41,680 bases of DNA from assembly GCA_900544305.1 (NCBI GenBank), contig UQUV01000027.1, positions 1 through 41,680 of the forward strand, in the 5' to 3' direction. Shown here piece after piece: positions 8,116 to 17,260 of this stretch (position 1 is its first letter; every line of letters begins with the position of its first letter). Under the pieces are notes generated by a model. That model was given only the letters and a program-made list of their open reading frames with translations, did not search any database and was not told the DNA's origin. The stretch is from an uncultured Porphyromonadaceae bacterium (GTDB lineage: Bacteria > Bacteroidota > Bacteroidia > Bacteroidales > Muribaculaceae). The position numbers and the translations under genes are program-made.

Positions 8116-9282
8116 TTATTCTGCGTAAAGCAGATAAGGTTTGCGTTGTTTCTTGAATTTTTCAACGTCGTCTTTCCATGTAGCCTTGATTTCGTCGGCC
8201 GACATTCCTTTCTTGATCATCTTGCGTACTTCGCCGTTGCCAATGAGCAGTTCGAAGAACGGACGGAAGAAATGATCGTCGAGGTTGAGGTTGTTGTATG
8301 CGTCGATGACGTATTCAAGGTTGATGCCTTTGGCAATGATTTCCTCGTCGCTCAAATTGCTGAGGTCTACACCATAGCATTTTTTGTTGAGTTGCGGCGG
8401 GTTTTTGGCTCCCGGCACGCTGCGCGGAGTGAATGAGAAGTCATAGCCAATCATGTTCGGGTGACCGTAAACCTGGAACGGCTTGTCAGTACCGCGGCCG
8501 AGGCTCACCGGAGTAGCTTCGAAATAGCAGGTTGACGGATAGAGGTAGATGGCGTGCATGTTCGGAAGGTTGGGCGACGGAGCAATCGGAAGCTCATAGC
8601 GGCTCTGATGTGTATAGCCTTGGCATTTGATGACTGTCAAAGGCACTTTCTTGCCGTCCTTCAACCAGCCTTCGCCGTTTGCCATAGTAGCAATTTCACC
8701 CATTGTCAGACCGTGAACCACCGGGATAGGCAGACGTCCTACACCTGATTCGTATTTCATGTCAAGAATCGGGCCGTCGACATACATTCCGTTAGGGTTC
8801 GGACGGTCGAGCACCATGAAGCTTTTGCCGTATTTGGCAGCAGCGTTCATCAGGTCAATCATTGTACAATAGTAAGTATAGAAACGCAGACCGACGTCCT
8901 GAATGTCGGTAACGATAATGTCAATCTGATCCATTACTTCTTTTTTCGGCTCACGCTTTTTGCCGTCGTAAAGCGAAGCGATAGGAATTCCGGTTTTGCT
9001 GTCAACGCTGCTTGCCACATGTTCGCCGGCATCGGCAGTTCCGCGGAAGCCGTGTTCCGGAGAGAAGATAGTGGTTACGTTTATGCCCTTGCGCAGCATT
9101 ACGTCAAGCACATGCTCGTTGCCTACCATACCGGTGTGGTTGCTGAGCAAAGCCACTTTCTTGCCTTTCAGTAAGGGAATGTACTCGTCGGTCATTTCTG
9201 CCCCGACTTTGATTTGGGCATTCATTGAGAATGCGAGAATCATGGCACAAGCCGCCATGAAAAAGGTCTTCAGGGAGTTCAT
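8116..9282 (-). CDS. DUF1343 exo-beta-N-acetylmuramidase-like protein (NamZ family, GH171)
   Basis: Exported protein of 388 aa matching the DUF1343 family, whose characterised member NamZ of Bacillus subtilis removes terminal MurNAc from peptidoglycan fragments (GH171). Seen: signal peptide ending near FSMNAQ, KKVALLSNHTGM near residues 40-51, the hallmark FSPEHGFRG near 78-86 followed by ADAGE, DIQDVGLRFYTYY, DRPNPNG, PVVHGLTMGEIA and the C-terminal lysine-rich region. Length is normal. The protein is probably periplasmic. Its gene has its own promoter and leads the run symporter-WYL-EEP. MurK and MurQ, which would complete MurNAc catabolism, are not in this window. Confidence 0.88.
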   Translation of the reverse strand: MNSLKTFFMAACAMILAFSMNAQIKVGAEMTDEYIPLLKGKKVALLSNHTGMVGNEHVLDVMLRKGINVTTIFSPEHGFRGTADAGEHVASSVDSKTGIPIASLYDGKKREPKKEVMDQIDIIVTDIQDVGLRFYTYYCTMIDLMNAAAKYGKSFMVLDRPNPNGMYVDGPILDMKYESGVGRLPIPVVHGLTMGEIATMANGEGWLKDGKKVPLTVIKCQGYTHQSRYELPIAPSPNLPNMHAIYLYPSTCYFEATPVSLGRGTDKPFQVYGHPNMIGYDFSFTPRSVPGAKNPPQLNKKCYGVDLSNLSDEEIIAKGINLEYVIDAYNNLNLDDHFFRPFFELLIGNGEVRKMIKKGMSADEIKATWKDDVEKFKKQRKPYLLYAE

Positions 9283-9381
9283 AAGGTGTTTATGTTAGTT
9301 TTAAAAATTCGCTTTATTATCATTTTTCACAGCATAGCAGCCCTTTAGTTTCACTCTGGACGCATTTTGTGTTCTTTTTTG

Positions 9382-9389
9382 CAAAGATA
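9382..9389 (-). promoter_or_regulatory. -7 promoter box for the DUF1343 operon
   Basis: TATCTTTG on the minus strand, a perfect TAnnTTTG, about 93 bp before the DUF1343 ATG. A TTTTTG lies 17 bp upstream, slightly close for the usual -33 spacing. The roughly 90-nt leader is AT-rich with no evident riboswitch fold. Confidence 0.6.
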
Positions 9390-9494
9390 CAAATTTCCCA
9401 CACAATCAAAAATCAGTTTATGATTTATAATAATTCTTAACAATCTGTTGTCATATCTCTTATCTTATGAAAAATGAAAGCGGTATATAAACAA

Positions 9495-9524
9495 GTCAGC
9501 CGGGACTGTTTTGTCCCGGCTGAC
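9495..9524 (-). terminator. Terminator of the susC-susD transcript
   Basis: Perfect 12-bp GC-rich stem: GTCAGCCGGGAC (9495-9506) with GTCCCGGCTGAC (9513-9524), 6-nt loop. On the minus strand TTGTTTAT follows. It lies 50 bp after the susD stop and separates the SusCD pair from the DUF1343 operon. Confidence 0.88.
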
Positions 9525-9573
9525 GATGTTTTCCCCGATATGGGTTTATGTAGATTAACAAGAAGTAACTTGT

Positions 9574-11109
9574 TTAGCGTGTGCCGCCTGCCCACCAGAT
9601 ATTTTCTGAGAACACATACATGCCGTCGCCATAGAGCGCTTTAACGTTCGGGTTGGCAATTACGTCGCTGTTACCGTAAGGCAGACGTACCGGCCAGCGG
9701 TTTTCTCCGCTCTGAGTGTTCTTTGGATTGGTCATTGCCACATAGCTGTCAGCTTCGCCGAGAGCTTTCATACGGCGCAAGTCGTTGTAGGTTTCCAATT
9801 GTTCGTCGCGGCATTGTGACAGGTATTTCTGAATCATCACTTCTTTCAGTGCGTTGGCAGAAAGTTTGCTGTCCAATGATGCTACATAGTCGGCAGCTGT
9901 TCCAGTAACTTCGATGCCGAATTGTCCGTAGTCGGCGAATGATGCTTCAACGGCTGTTGTCAAGTCTTCCTTGTATTCAGCGCTGTTGCGTACTTTCAGT
10001 TCGGCAAGGATGAAGTAGAGTTCAGACTTGCTCAACAGGTGGATAGAAGCTGATTCTGCTTTCGGATAAGTGTAGGTGTTCAACCATGCAGGAACTGCGA
10101 AACCTTCACCTTCGCTTGTACCGTAAACCAAACGTGCATCTTCTTCCTTACCCGGAGTAGCAACGGCTGTTGCAAGAACTTTGCCGTCATATTCCCAAGC
10201 GGCAGAGTAAACTGCACGGCGCGGGTCGTTGCGTTCAGCAAGAAGGTCGTCAACTGTTTTTGATGCCGCATTGTAGTTACGGTCGTTCCAGAAGGCAGCC
10301 CATGGGTTAGAAGCTGAAGAAGCGTAGGAGGTGAAGCCTGTGATGTCAGCACCTTCGAAGCCGAGTTCTTTTGCTTTTTCGGCAGCGGCAAGAGCTTCGC
10401 CTGCAGCTGCTGAGTTCACCTTCACGAGGTGGAGTTTGTAGCGTGCTTTCAATGCATAGGCAAATGCTTCCCATTTCTTCACGTCACCTTTATAAAGAAG
10501 GTCCTGTGAACCTGCGAAAGCAATACTTTTTTCCTGTGCTTCCTTGAAGTCGGCAAGTGCGCCGTCAATCAATGTGAAGATTTCAGTATAGATAGCTTCC
10601 TGTTTGTCAACTTTCGGCTGTGGAATGCCTTTCACTCCGGCTTCCGAGCAAGGGATGTCGCCGAACATGTCGGTCATGATACCGTAGTTGAGCGCAAGCA
10701 TCATTTTAATCATACCGCGGACATCAACCTCATTCTCATATTTTCCGCCCGGCTGTGCCTTTGCAAGAGCAAGTTTCAGGTTGAGGATATTTGAATAGGT
10801 TCCGTTCCATTCATTGTTGAATGTGCTGGAGCTTGCAGTCTGTGATACGTTACGGAGTTCTGCGTTCATCAGCTGGTTTCCGCCTACGCCTACAAACTGT
10901 TCAGTGTATGAAGAGGCGTAGAATGCCATAACTCCGCTTGATGTAGTGAAGCCGGTAGCCATGATACCGTCAGTAATCTGGAGGCTCGGGCTGATGAGTT
11001 CATCCGACGGGTTGTCGGGTCTTTTGTTGATATTGTCCATGATGTCCTCCGTACAGGAAGTCATAGCCAGGGACAAAGCCGCAAATGCGAATACTATATA
11101 TTTTTTCAT
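9574..11109 (-). CDS. SusD/RagB-family outer-membrane lipoprotein
   Basis: Surface lipoprotein that caps its SusC partner and binds the imported ligand. Seen: a short basic start, hydrophobic stretch and lipobox LAMTSC, so Cys is at about residue 19 of the mature start; TPR-like alpha-helical repeats follow, and the C-terminal part has SELYFILAEL and QCRDEQLETYNDLRRMK, typical of the SusD-like_2/RagB fold. An in-frame TTG lies 9 bp upstream, but ATG at 11109 (511 aa) gives a normal lipoprotein leader. It follows susC by 24 bp and ends at the terminator. No glycoside hydrolase or SusE/F gene is adjacent, so the ligand may not be a glycan; peptides or cell-wall fragments are alternatives. Confidence 0.92.
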   Translation of the reverse strand: MKKYIVFAFAALSLAMTSCTEDIMDNINKRPDNPSDELISPSLQITDGIMATGFTTSSGVMAFYASSYTEQFVGVGGNQLMNAELRNVSQTASSSTFNNEWNGTYSNILNLKLALAKAQPGGKYENEVDVRGMIKMMLALNYGIMTDMFGDIPCSEAGVKGIPQPKVDKQEAIYTEIFTLIDGALADFKEAQEKSIAFAGSQDLLYKGDVKKWEAFAYALKARYKLHLVKVNSAAAGEALAAAEKAKELGFEGADITGFTSYASSASNPWAAFWNDRNYNAASKTVDDLLAERNDPRRAVYSAAWEYDGKVLATAVATPGKEEDARLVYGTSEGEGFAVPAWLNTYTYPKAESASIHLLSKSELYFILAELKVRNSAEYKEDLTTAVEASFADYGQFGIEVTGTAADYVASLDSKLSANALKEVMIQKYLSQCRDEQLETYNDLRRMKALGEADSYVAMTNPKNTQSGENRWPVRLPYGNSDVIANPNVKALYGDGMYVFSENIWWAGGTR

Positions 11110-11133
11110 TTTTCTCAAGTTTAAAAACGGTTA

Positions 11134-14100
11134 TTAGAACGACAATTTAAGACCACCGCCGAAGCTCATTGTCTGCGGTACTGAGTAGTTTTCGAAGTAA
11201 CCGCCTGAGTTGTTGTTACCCAGTGATGATTCCGGGTCAAACTCCGGCATGCTTGCCCAAACGAGTACGTTGCGGGCGAAACCATATACGCTGATGTCAA
11301 GACCGCCAAGTTTCGGAAGGTCGTAAGTCAGCGTCAAGTCACGCATCTTCAAGTAGCTTGTGTCGTAAACGCCAGCTTCTGCGATGTCGCCTACAGTCAT
11401 GTAGTAGCTTTGTGCGTCAACTTTCTTTGTCACTTCTTCGTAAACCGGGTTTTCGGCTGTACCTGTGTTAATAACACCTGTTACAGTTACACCGCCGTTG
11501 TTACGTGCGTCGGCTGTTTCCTGTGTCGCACCGAACAGGTTCAACACGTTTCTTGTACCGTGGTACATCAAACCGCCCTGTTGCCAGCTCCATGTTGTAG
11601 CCAAAGAAACACGCTTGTAACGGATGTTCATATTGAAGCCCATGTTGAAGTCCGGAGAACAGCTTCCGAGGTTGATGTCGCCTGCTGTTGCTTTCGGAAG
11701 GAATGTTTCATTGTCGAGAATGATACGTCCTTGCGGGTCACGCTGGTAACCGATACCGTAGATAATCGGATAGGTTGCACCGGCTTGGGCACGGATTTGC
11801 GGAGTCTGGTAACCGCCGAGCATGATGGATTCAACACCGTTGGCAAGTGACTTAACGTAGTTGTGGATTTTTGTGAACGATGCACCGAAGTCCACTGTCC
11901 AGTCCTTGTTTTGGAAGATGGTTGCGCTCAAGTTGATTTCGTGAGAGTTGGTTACGATTTCACCGCCGTTGGTCAACATTGACTGGTAACCGCTTGAACC
12001 GGCCTGAGGCACGTTCATAATCTGGTCTGTTACGTCCTGATAGCTGTAAGTATAGTCAAGACGGAGACGGTCGTGGAAGAAGCTCAAGTCGATACCGGCT
12101 TCCACATTCAACGTGTTCTGAGGTTTCAGGTTTTCATCGTATGCACGCCAGTAAGGAACGTATGTACTGATGCCGTTGAACGGATATTGAACGGGGTTAC
12201 CCATATACATACCGCTGCTGTAGATTGGAGTGTAATAGTAGTTATCCATGTATCCGCCGGCTTGACCAACCTGTGCGAATGATGTACGGAGTTTACCCAA
12301 TGAAAGCACTTCGTTGTTGTTGAATGCCGGAAGCTGAGTGAAAATCCATGACAAAGATACTGACGGGTAGAAGAAGCTGCGTGAATTGCGCGGCATGGAT
12401 GACAACCAGTCGTTACGTCCTGTCACTGACAAGTAAAGCATATCTCTCCAAGAAAGGTTTGCACTTCCGAAGATACCTACTGTACGTTCTGCGTATGTAG
12501 CTTCTTGCGATGTGTAAGAAGTTGCGTTTCCGATAACCGGCATACCGTAGAAGTTGAAGCCTGTACCGGTGTAGTACCAGTCACGATACTGCTGGTGGTT
12601 TACTTCGTTACCAACCATTATGTCCAATGCCCATTCCTTGTCAGCACCGAAACGGCCTGAGAAGTTGGCTGTAATCAAATTATTAAACGTATTGTTTGTA
12701 CGTCCTTGGTTCAGTATGTTTCCTTTGCTGTAGCTTGCTGAACCGTATTCGTCAACTTCGCTGTTGTCGTTCGTATAAACATCGAGACCGGCTTGTTCGC
12801 GGATGTAGAAGTCGAAATCTTCGCTCCAGTTGATTTTCGGACGATATTCGAGGTATGCATTACCGAATACTCGGTTTGTGTGCTGCATGTATTCGTTGTT
12901 GGCAGCCCACCAGTAAGGGTTGTTGAATGAAGTGCTGCGGAACAGTGTCTGCACTTCTGGTTTTCCCGGCATGTGATAAGGTACGCCTGCGAGGTCGTAT
13001 TCAGCTGGAGCTGAGTAAACCACGTTCATGATACCTGAGTTACCACCAGGAGCTGTGTTCACTTTCGTGCTTGTATAGTTGACAGAGAAGCCTGATTTCC
13101 ATTGATCGTTGATTGTCCAGTCAACCAAGCCGCGTGCACCCCAACGTTCGAGACCTGTAGAAGGTACTACACCGTCCTGGTGAGCGTTGCTCAAGCTGAA
13201 TGAATATGTGGCTTTTCCAAGATTCTGTGACAGGTTGACAGTTGTGTTTTCAGTGAAACCCGTGTTGAAGAAATCGCTCACGTTGTCGTGAACAGTAGGA
13301 ACAACCCAGCCTGAACCGTCACCGTAGCCGGCTGCTGCGTATGTCGGGTTGTAGTACATTCCGGCATATTTCTGAGTGTCGCCGCCATTGTATTTGTTGG
13401 CAACGTTACCACCGTAAGTCGGGTCGTTAGGAAGTTCGCTGATTTTCGGACCCCAAGTTGAAGAGCTTGACGGTGCGTACAGACCGTTTGAACCCTGTGC
13501 GTATTCTGTCTGATGTTTGAACGGACGTGAAACGAGGTCGGCGCTCATGCTTGTTGTTACGGTTACTCTTGGTTTGCCTTGTTCTTGAGAACCACGTTTT
13601 GTTGTGATGACAATCACACCGTTTGATGCACGGATACCGTAAAGGGCGGCAGCTGCCTGACCTTTCAACACGTTGATAGACTCGATGTCCTCCGGGTTGA
13701 TATCGATGCTACGTTGTGAGTATGTTGTTCCGGATACTGTAGTATTTGCGCTATTACGGAAGTCGGATTCTGTATTGACCGGCATACCGTCGATGACATA
13801 CAGCGGCTGGTTGGAACCTTCGAACGAACGGGCACCACGGATAACGATGTTGGTTGATGCACCCGGCATACCAGATGACGGACGGATATCAACACCCGAT
13901 ACTTTACCTTGAATTGCATTGGCAAGGTCGGTAGCACCTTTAGTGTTCAAGTCGTCGGCTTTCAGGTCCTGTACTGCATAACCCAATGCCTTGCGTTCAC
14001 GCTTCATACCGAAAGCTGTAACGACAACTTCTTCCAGTTCGGTAGAATTGTCAGTTAATTTGATAATCATATTGTCGGTGGCTTCTACTGTCTTTGATGT

Positions 14101-14331
14101 CATACCGACATAAGATACAGTGATTGAAGTTACACCATCAGGCAATGTGATTGTGAAGTTACCGTCATAATCGGTAGCCGCACCATTACCACCTCCAACA
14201 GGCAATACGGTCGCACCAATCAATGGTTCACCGTCTGCTTCGTAAACGACTTGTCCTGTTACTACGCGTTCTGCCAACGCCGATACAGACAAAAAGCAAG
14301 TCGTCATTAGTAGTAAAAACAGCTTTTTCAT
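11134..14331 (-). CDS. SusC/RagA-family TonB-dependent outer-membrane transporter
   Basis: TonB-linked outer-membrane channel of 1065 aa. Seen in order: signal peptide ending near SVSALA, a carboxypeptidase-regulatory-like beta-sandwich (about 24-95; GEPLIGATVLPVGGG, YDGNFTITLP), a TonB-box region at ELEEVVVTAFG, the plug domain (KGATDLANAIQGKVSGVDI; SusC signature LYVIDGMPV near 178), INVLKGQAAAALYGIRASNG marking the plug end, then a long beta-barrel ending with FGGGLKLSF, whose C-terminal Phe is normal for barrel insertion. It is the first gene of the susCD pair and has a well-formed promoter. There is no ECF sigma, anti-sigma or hybrid two-component gene nearby, so regulation is not local. 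Confidence 0.95.
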   Translation of the reverse strand: MKKLFLLLMTTCFLSVSALAERVVTGQVVYEADGEPLIGATVLPVGGGNGAATDYDGNFTITLPDGVTSITVSYVGMTSKTVEATDNMIIKLTDNSTELEEVVVTAFGMKRERKALGYAVQDLKADDLNTKGATDLANAIQGKVSGVDIRPSSGMPGASTNIVIRGARSFEGSNQPLYVIDGMPVNTESDFRNSANTTVSGTTYSQRSIDINPEDIESINVLKGQAAAALYGIRASNGVIVITTKRGSQEQGKPRVTVTTSMSADLVSRPFKHQTEYAQGSNGLYAPSSSSTWGPKISELPNDPTYGGNVANKYNGGDTQKYAGMYYNPTYAAAGYGDGSGWVVPTVHDNVSDFFNTGFTENTTVNLSQNLGKATYSFSLSNAHQDGVVPSTGLERWGARGLVDWTINDQWKSGFSVNYTSTKVNTAPGGNSGIMNVVYSAPAEYDLAGVPYHMPGKPEVQTLFRSTSFNNPYWWAANNEYMQHTNRVFGNAYLEYRPKINWSEDFDFYIREQAGLDVYTNDNSEVDEYGSASYSKGNILNQGRTNNTFNNLITANFSGRFGADKEWALDIMVGNEVNHQQYRDWYYTGTGFNFYGMPVIGNATSYTSQEATYAERTVGIFGSANLSWRDMLYLSVTGRNDWLSSMPRNSRSFFYPSVSLSWIFTQLPAFNNNEVLSLGKLRTSFAQVGQAGGYMDNYYYTPIYSSGMYMGNPVQYPFNGISTYVPYWRAYDENLKPQNTLNVEAGIDLSFFHDRLRLDYTYSYQDVTDQIMNVPQAGSSGYQSMLTNGGEIVTNSHEINLSATIFQNKDWTVDFGASFTKIHNYVKSLANGVESIMLGGYQTPQIRAQAGATYPIIYGIGYQRDPQGRIILDNETFLPKATAGDINLGSCSPDFNMGFNMNIRYKRVSLATTWSWQQGGLMYHGTRNVLNLFGATQETADARNNGGVTVTGVINTGTAENPVYEEVTKKVDAQSYYMTVGDIAEAGVYDTSYLKMRDLTLTYDLPKLGGLDISVYGFARNVLVWASMPEFDPESSLGNNNSGGYFENYSVPQTMSFGGGLKLSF

Positions 14332-14449
14332 CCTTAAATTACTTGTTTTAATTATTAATGAATAAAAATTATTGTAGATTTATTAATTGTAGCTTTCTTT
14401 CTATTCTTCGCTCACGGAAGACTTTACACTTTGCCAAAAAGTGATGTTG

Positions 14450-14481
14450 CAAAATTACAATATAAATCAATATGGAACAAA
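14450..14481 (-). promoter_or_regulatory. Promoter of the susCD operon
   Basis: On the minus strand TTTG (14478-14481) is followed after exactly 20 bp by TAATTTTG (14450-14457). This is a textbook Bacteroidota -33/-7 pair. The expected start gives a leader of about 110 nt before the susC ATG. Confidence 0.8.
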
Positions 14482-14499
14482 AAAACATTAAACGTTAAC

Positions 14500-14997
14500 A
14501 TTCTGCTTGTATTTTCCCTATTTTTTGATATTAATGTGGTTGTCTTACAGATTTTTGTGTATGCCTAAAAAGAAGAGATATTACGGGGGATTGTGTTATG
14601 GCCGGATATGGCAATTTGCTCTGTGATTAGTCTTTTTGGAGAATAAATGATAGTTTTGCTATCAAATTTCTACTGTTTTGGGGTTGGTTTGTGTCGTTTT
14701 GAGTATAAGAATGCGAAAAGTGGTGTCGTTTGGATTTGTAATCATGCCGATTCTTTATTGAATATATATTAGATATAAAAGTGTTTTATATGTTAAAATT
14801 TAACATTTGTAATTTTAACGTTTAACGAGAAAATGTGTTGTAAAACACAATTTTTCATCACAAATCAGGTGAAATTGCTGCATAATTCTCATATGAAAGT
14901 CATGTGATGTTGCAATTTGTATTTGAGGGAAGTTGTTTTATTTTTATTGATAGAGAGAAAATAAATCAGGGAGAAAGGAGGGCTGTTTGAAAATTTT
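14500..14997. other. Gene-poor AT-rich spacer with short dyads
   Basis: No open frame here has a family motif. The stretch holds a near-perfect palindrome ATGTTAAA-A-TTTAACAT (14790-14806) within a cluster of GTTAA/TTAAC words, which recur at 14488-14499 and 14814-14825, and a small hairpin TGTGTT/AACACA (14834-14839, 14844-14849) followed by T's on the plus strand. The GTTAA cluster could be a regulator-binding region for susC or yitT, but nothing decides this. Confidence 0.4.
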
Positions 14998-15150
14998 ACT
15001 ACATTTGTATAATGTAGGATGCGTCTTAGCATAAAGCTCAAACAAGTTTGGTTTTCTGCCTTCGACTTTCACTACATTTGTATAATGTAGGATGCGTCTT
15101 AGCATAAAGCTCAAACAAGTTTGGTTTTCTGCTTTCGACTTTCACTACAT
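14998..15150 (+). repeat. 73-bp tandem repeat (R1), two copies plus 7-bp stub
   Basis: Copy 1 is 14998-15070, copy 2 is 15071-15143, and ACTACAT starts a third at 15144-15150. The two copies differ at one base (C at 15060, T at 15133). Each contains a dyad CTACATT-5-AATGTAG (first at 14999-15017) overlapping a TACATTTG box. The unit is homologous to the 83-bp repeat at 19028-19208 in the reverse orientation: 34 leading positions align without gaps and the 16 positions before the -7 box match at 13. It lies directly upstream of the YitT gene. Confidence 0.92.
15073..15080 (+). promoter_or_regulatory. Putative -7 box of yitT inside repeat R1 (second of two)
   Basis: TACATTTG fits TAnnTTTG; an identical box is at 15000-15007 in copy 1. 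A TTTG at 15047-15050 lies 22 bp upstream of the second box, two bases longer than usual. The third, partial copy has the degenerate TACATTAA. Transcription from the second box would give a leader of about 100 nt before the ATG at 15188. Confidence 0.5.
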
Positions 15151-15187
15151 TAAAATATATTGAAACCTTTTTTCTTGAGTTCATGCT

Positions 15188-16084
15188 ATGAAAAATAAGA
15201 CAGTTGCCGAAGAAACGTTCGGAAAACAGTATAAGTACAGCATTGCACGTGATTATTTGGGATTGACGCTGGGAGTCATTCTCTATGGTATTGGTTGGAC
15301 AGTGTTCCTCCTTCCCAACGACATCACTACGGGCGGGGTGCCGGGCATTGCGTCCATTGTATATTTTGCCACAGGAATCCATGTGCAATATGTCTATTTC
15401 GCCATCAATTTTCTTCTGTTGATAGTGGCATTGAAAGTACTGGGTTTCCGCTTTTGCCTGAAAACCATCTATTCCGTGTTTGCCCTTACGTTATTCCTTT
15501 CTGTGCTGCAACATTTTACGGAAGGCATTGAACTGCTGAAAAACCAACCGTTCATGGCTACCATTCTTGGCGGTTCGCTGTGTGGTGCGGGCGTGGGCTT
15601 TGCTTTGTCGTCGAACGGCAGTATGGGCGGTACCGACATCATTGCTGCCATTGTCAACAAATACCGGGAAATCACGTTTGGAACCATCATTCTCATTTGT
15701 GACCTCATTATCATCACCAGCAGCTATTTTGTGCTGCTCGACTGGGAACGCGTGCTCTATGGGTACGTGACGTTGTGCGTGTGCAGCTATACCATTGATG
15801 TGGTGATAAACATGAAGCGCAGTTCCGTGCAGTTTATCATCATCTCTGCCAAATATCTCGAAATATCCAAACGCATCAACTATGAGCTGCATCGTGGAGT
15901 GACCATTATCGACGGTACGGGAGCCTATACCGGCGCAGACGTCAAAATGATGTTTGTGCTTACCAAACGCCGTGAATCATACACTGTGTTCCAAATGATT
16001 AAGGAAATCGATCCCAATGCTTTCGTGTCGCAAAGTGCCGTGATAGGCGTATATGGGAAAGGCTTCGACCATATAAAAGGATAG
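15188..16084 (+). CDS. YitT-family membrane protein with C-terminal DUF2179
   Basis: Inner-membrane protein of 298 aa. Seen: six hydrophobic segments from GLTLGVILYGIGWTVFLLP onward with conserved TGGVPGIASI and GSMGGTDIIAAIVNKY, followed by a soluble C-terminal domain of about 80 residues with the pattern GVTIIDGTGAYTG near 235-250, KMMFVLTKR and IKEIDPNAFVS, which is the DUF2179 fold. That pairing defines the YitT/YqfU/YpjC family, whose transport substrate is not established. It is the only plus-strand gene in a minus-strand neighbourhood and has no obvious terminator before the converging ruvB end at 16146. The tandem repeat R1 lies in its promoter region. Confidence 0.9.
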   Translation: MKNKTVAEETFGKQYKYSIARDYLGLTLGVILYGIGWTVFLLPNDITTGGVPGIASIVYFATGIHVQYVYFAINFLLLIVALKVLGFRFCLKTIYSVFALTLFLSVLQHFTEGIELLKNQPFMATILGGSLCGAGVGFALSSNGSMGGTDIIAAIVNKYREITFGTIILICDLIIITSSYFVLLDWERVLYGYVTLCVCSYTIDVVINMKRSSVQFIIISAKYLEISKRINYELHRGVTIIDGTGAYTGADVKMMFVLTKRRESYTVFQMIKEIDPNAFVSQSAVIGVYGKGFDHIKG

Positions 16085-16145
16085 GTGGTGAAGCGATAGC
16101 GTGCGGATGTCCTCTTTGTGCTGAAAACCGTTTGCCTGATAGCCG

Positions 16146-17165
16146 TTAGAACAGCCCGCCTTGGGTGGCGTGCGGATTTCTGTTCAAATGGGAGTAGGCA
16201 AGATGGGTGACTTCCCGTCCGCGGGGTGTGCGCTTGATGAAACCTTCTTTAATGAGGAACGGCTCGTACACTTCTTCGACAGTTTCCGCATCTTCGCCGA
16301 GGGCGGTGGCAATTGTAGTCAGACCGACCGGGCCGCCGTTGAACTTGTCTATGATGGTGGTCAGAATCTTGTTGTCGATTTCGTCAAGCCCGTAGCGGTC
16401 AATGTTGAGGGCCTCGAGGGCATAACGGGCGATTTCGGTGTCAATCCGTCCGGAGCCTTTCACCTGTGCAAAGTCGCGTACGCGGCGGAGAAGGGCGTTT
16501 GCTACACGGGGCGTACCGCGGCTGCGCATGGCGATTTCTCCGGCTGCTTCGCTCGTGCATTCCACGTTGAGCAGGCGTGCCGAGCGCAGAACGATGTTTC
16601 CGAGCACGGCATGGTCGTAATATTCAAGGTGGCAGTTGATGCCGAAGCGTGCGCGGAGCGGAGGTGTGAGCAGTCCGCTTCGGGTAGTGGCACCAATCAA
16701 CGTGAACGGCGACAGGTTGAGCTGAACGGAACGTGCTCCCGGGCCTTTGTCAATCATGATGTCGATGCGGTAGTCCTCCATAGCCGAATAGAGATATTCT
16801 TCCACAACCGGATTGAGGCGGTGGATTTCATCGATGAAGAGCACGTCGTTTTCTTCCAGAGAAGTCAGCACTCCGGCAAGGTCGCCCGGCTTGTCGAGCA
16901 CCGGTCCGGATGTGACTTTGAAACCCACGCCGAGTTCATTCGCCATGATGTTGCTGAGGGTGGTTTTTCCCAGTCCCGGAGGGCCGTAGAGGAGCGTGTG
17001 GTCGAGTGCTTCGCCACGCATCTTTGCCGCCTGCACGAAAATACGCAGGTTTTCGATTATTTTTTCCTGTCCGTTGAAGTCGTCGAATGTGAGCGGACGC
17101 AGGGCTCTTTCGAAGTCCCGGTCGCAGTCCAGTCGGCTGGCTCTTATGTCGAAATCTTCTGTCAT
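16146..17165 (-). CDS. ruvB: Holliday junction branch migration helicase subunit RuvB
   Basis: Hexameric AAA+ motor that drives branch migration of Holliday junctions with RuvA. Seen: LRPLTFDDFNGQ near the start, Walker A YGPPGLGKTTL, Walker B VLFIDEIHRL, sensor TLIGATTRSGLL, arginine-finger context PLRARFGI, and the winged-helix end FIKRTPRGREVT. The frame is open to 17228, but those 21 extra codons overlap a TAACTTTG promoter box, and standard RuvB starts with the MTEDFDIR-like segment, so ATG at 17165 (339 aa) is chosen. RuvA is not adjacent, as usual in this phylum. Confidence 0.97.
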   Translation of the reverse strand: MTEDFDIRASRLDCDRDFERALRPLTFDDFNGQEKIIENLRIFVQAAKMRGEALDHTLLYGPPGLGKTTLSNIMANELGVGFKVTSGPVLDKPGDLAGVLTSLEENDVLFIDEIHRLNPVVEEYLYSAMEDYRIDIMIDKGPGARSVQLNLSPFTLIGATTRSGLLTPPLRARFGINCHLEYYDHAVLGNIVLRSARLLNVECTSEAAGEIAMRSRGTPRVANALLRRVRDFAQVKGSGRIDTEIARYALEALNIDRYGLDEIDNKILTTIIDKFNGGPVGLTTIATALGEDAETVEEVYEPFLIKEGFIKRTPRGREVTHLAYSHLNRNPHATQGGLF

Positions 17166-17225
17166 CTGTATGCTTTTTTCTATGCCGTTGGAGTAAATGT
17201 AAAAATTGCCGGCAATGTCTGTCGG

Positions 17226-17233
17226 CAAAGTTA
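17226..17233 (-). promoter_or_regulatory. -7 promoter box for ruvB
   Basis: TAACTTTG on the minus strand matches TAnnTTTG and lies about 60 bp before the ATG at 17165. No clear -33 TTTG is seen. It sits between the glycosyltransferase stop (17261) and ruvB, so ruvB need not depend on read-through. Confidence 0.55.
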
Positions 17234-17260
17234 CATTAAATCTATGATATTTTTGATGAA

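Noticed and set aside
14998..15150. CRISPR-like reading of the tandem repeats
   Set aside because: Units are contiguous with no unique spacers and no cas genes are present.
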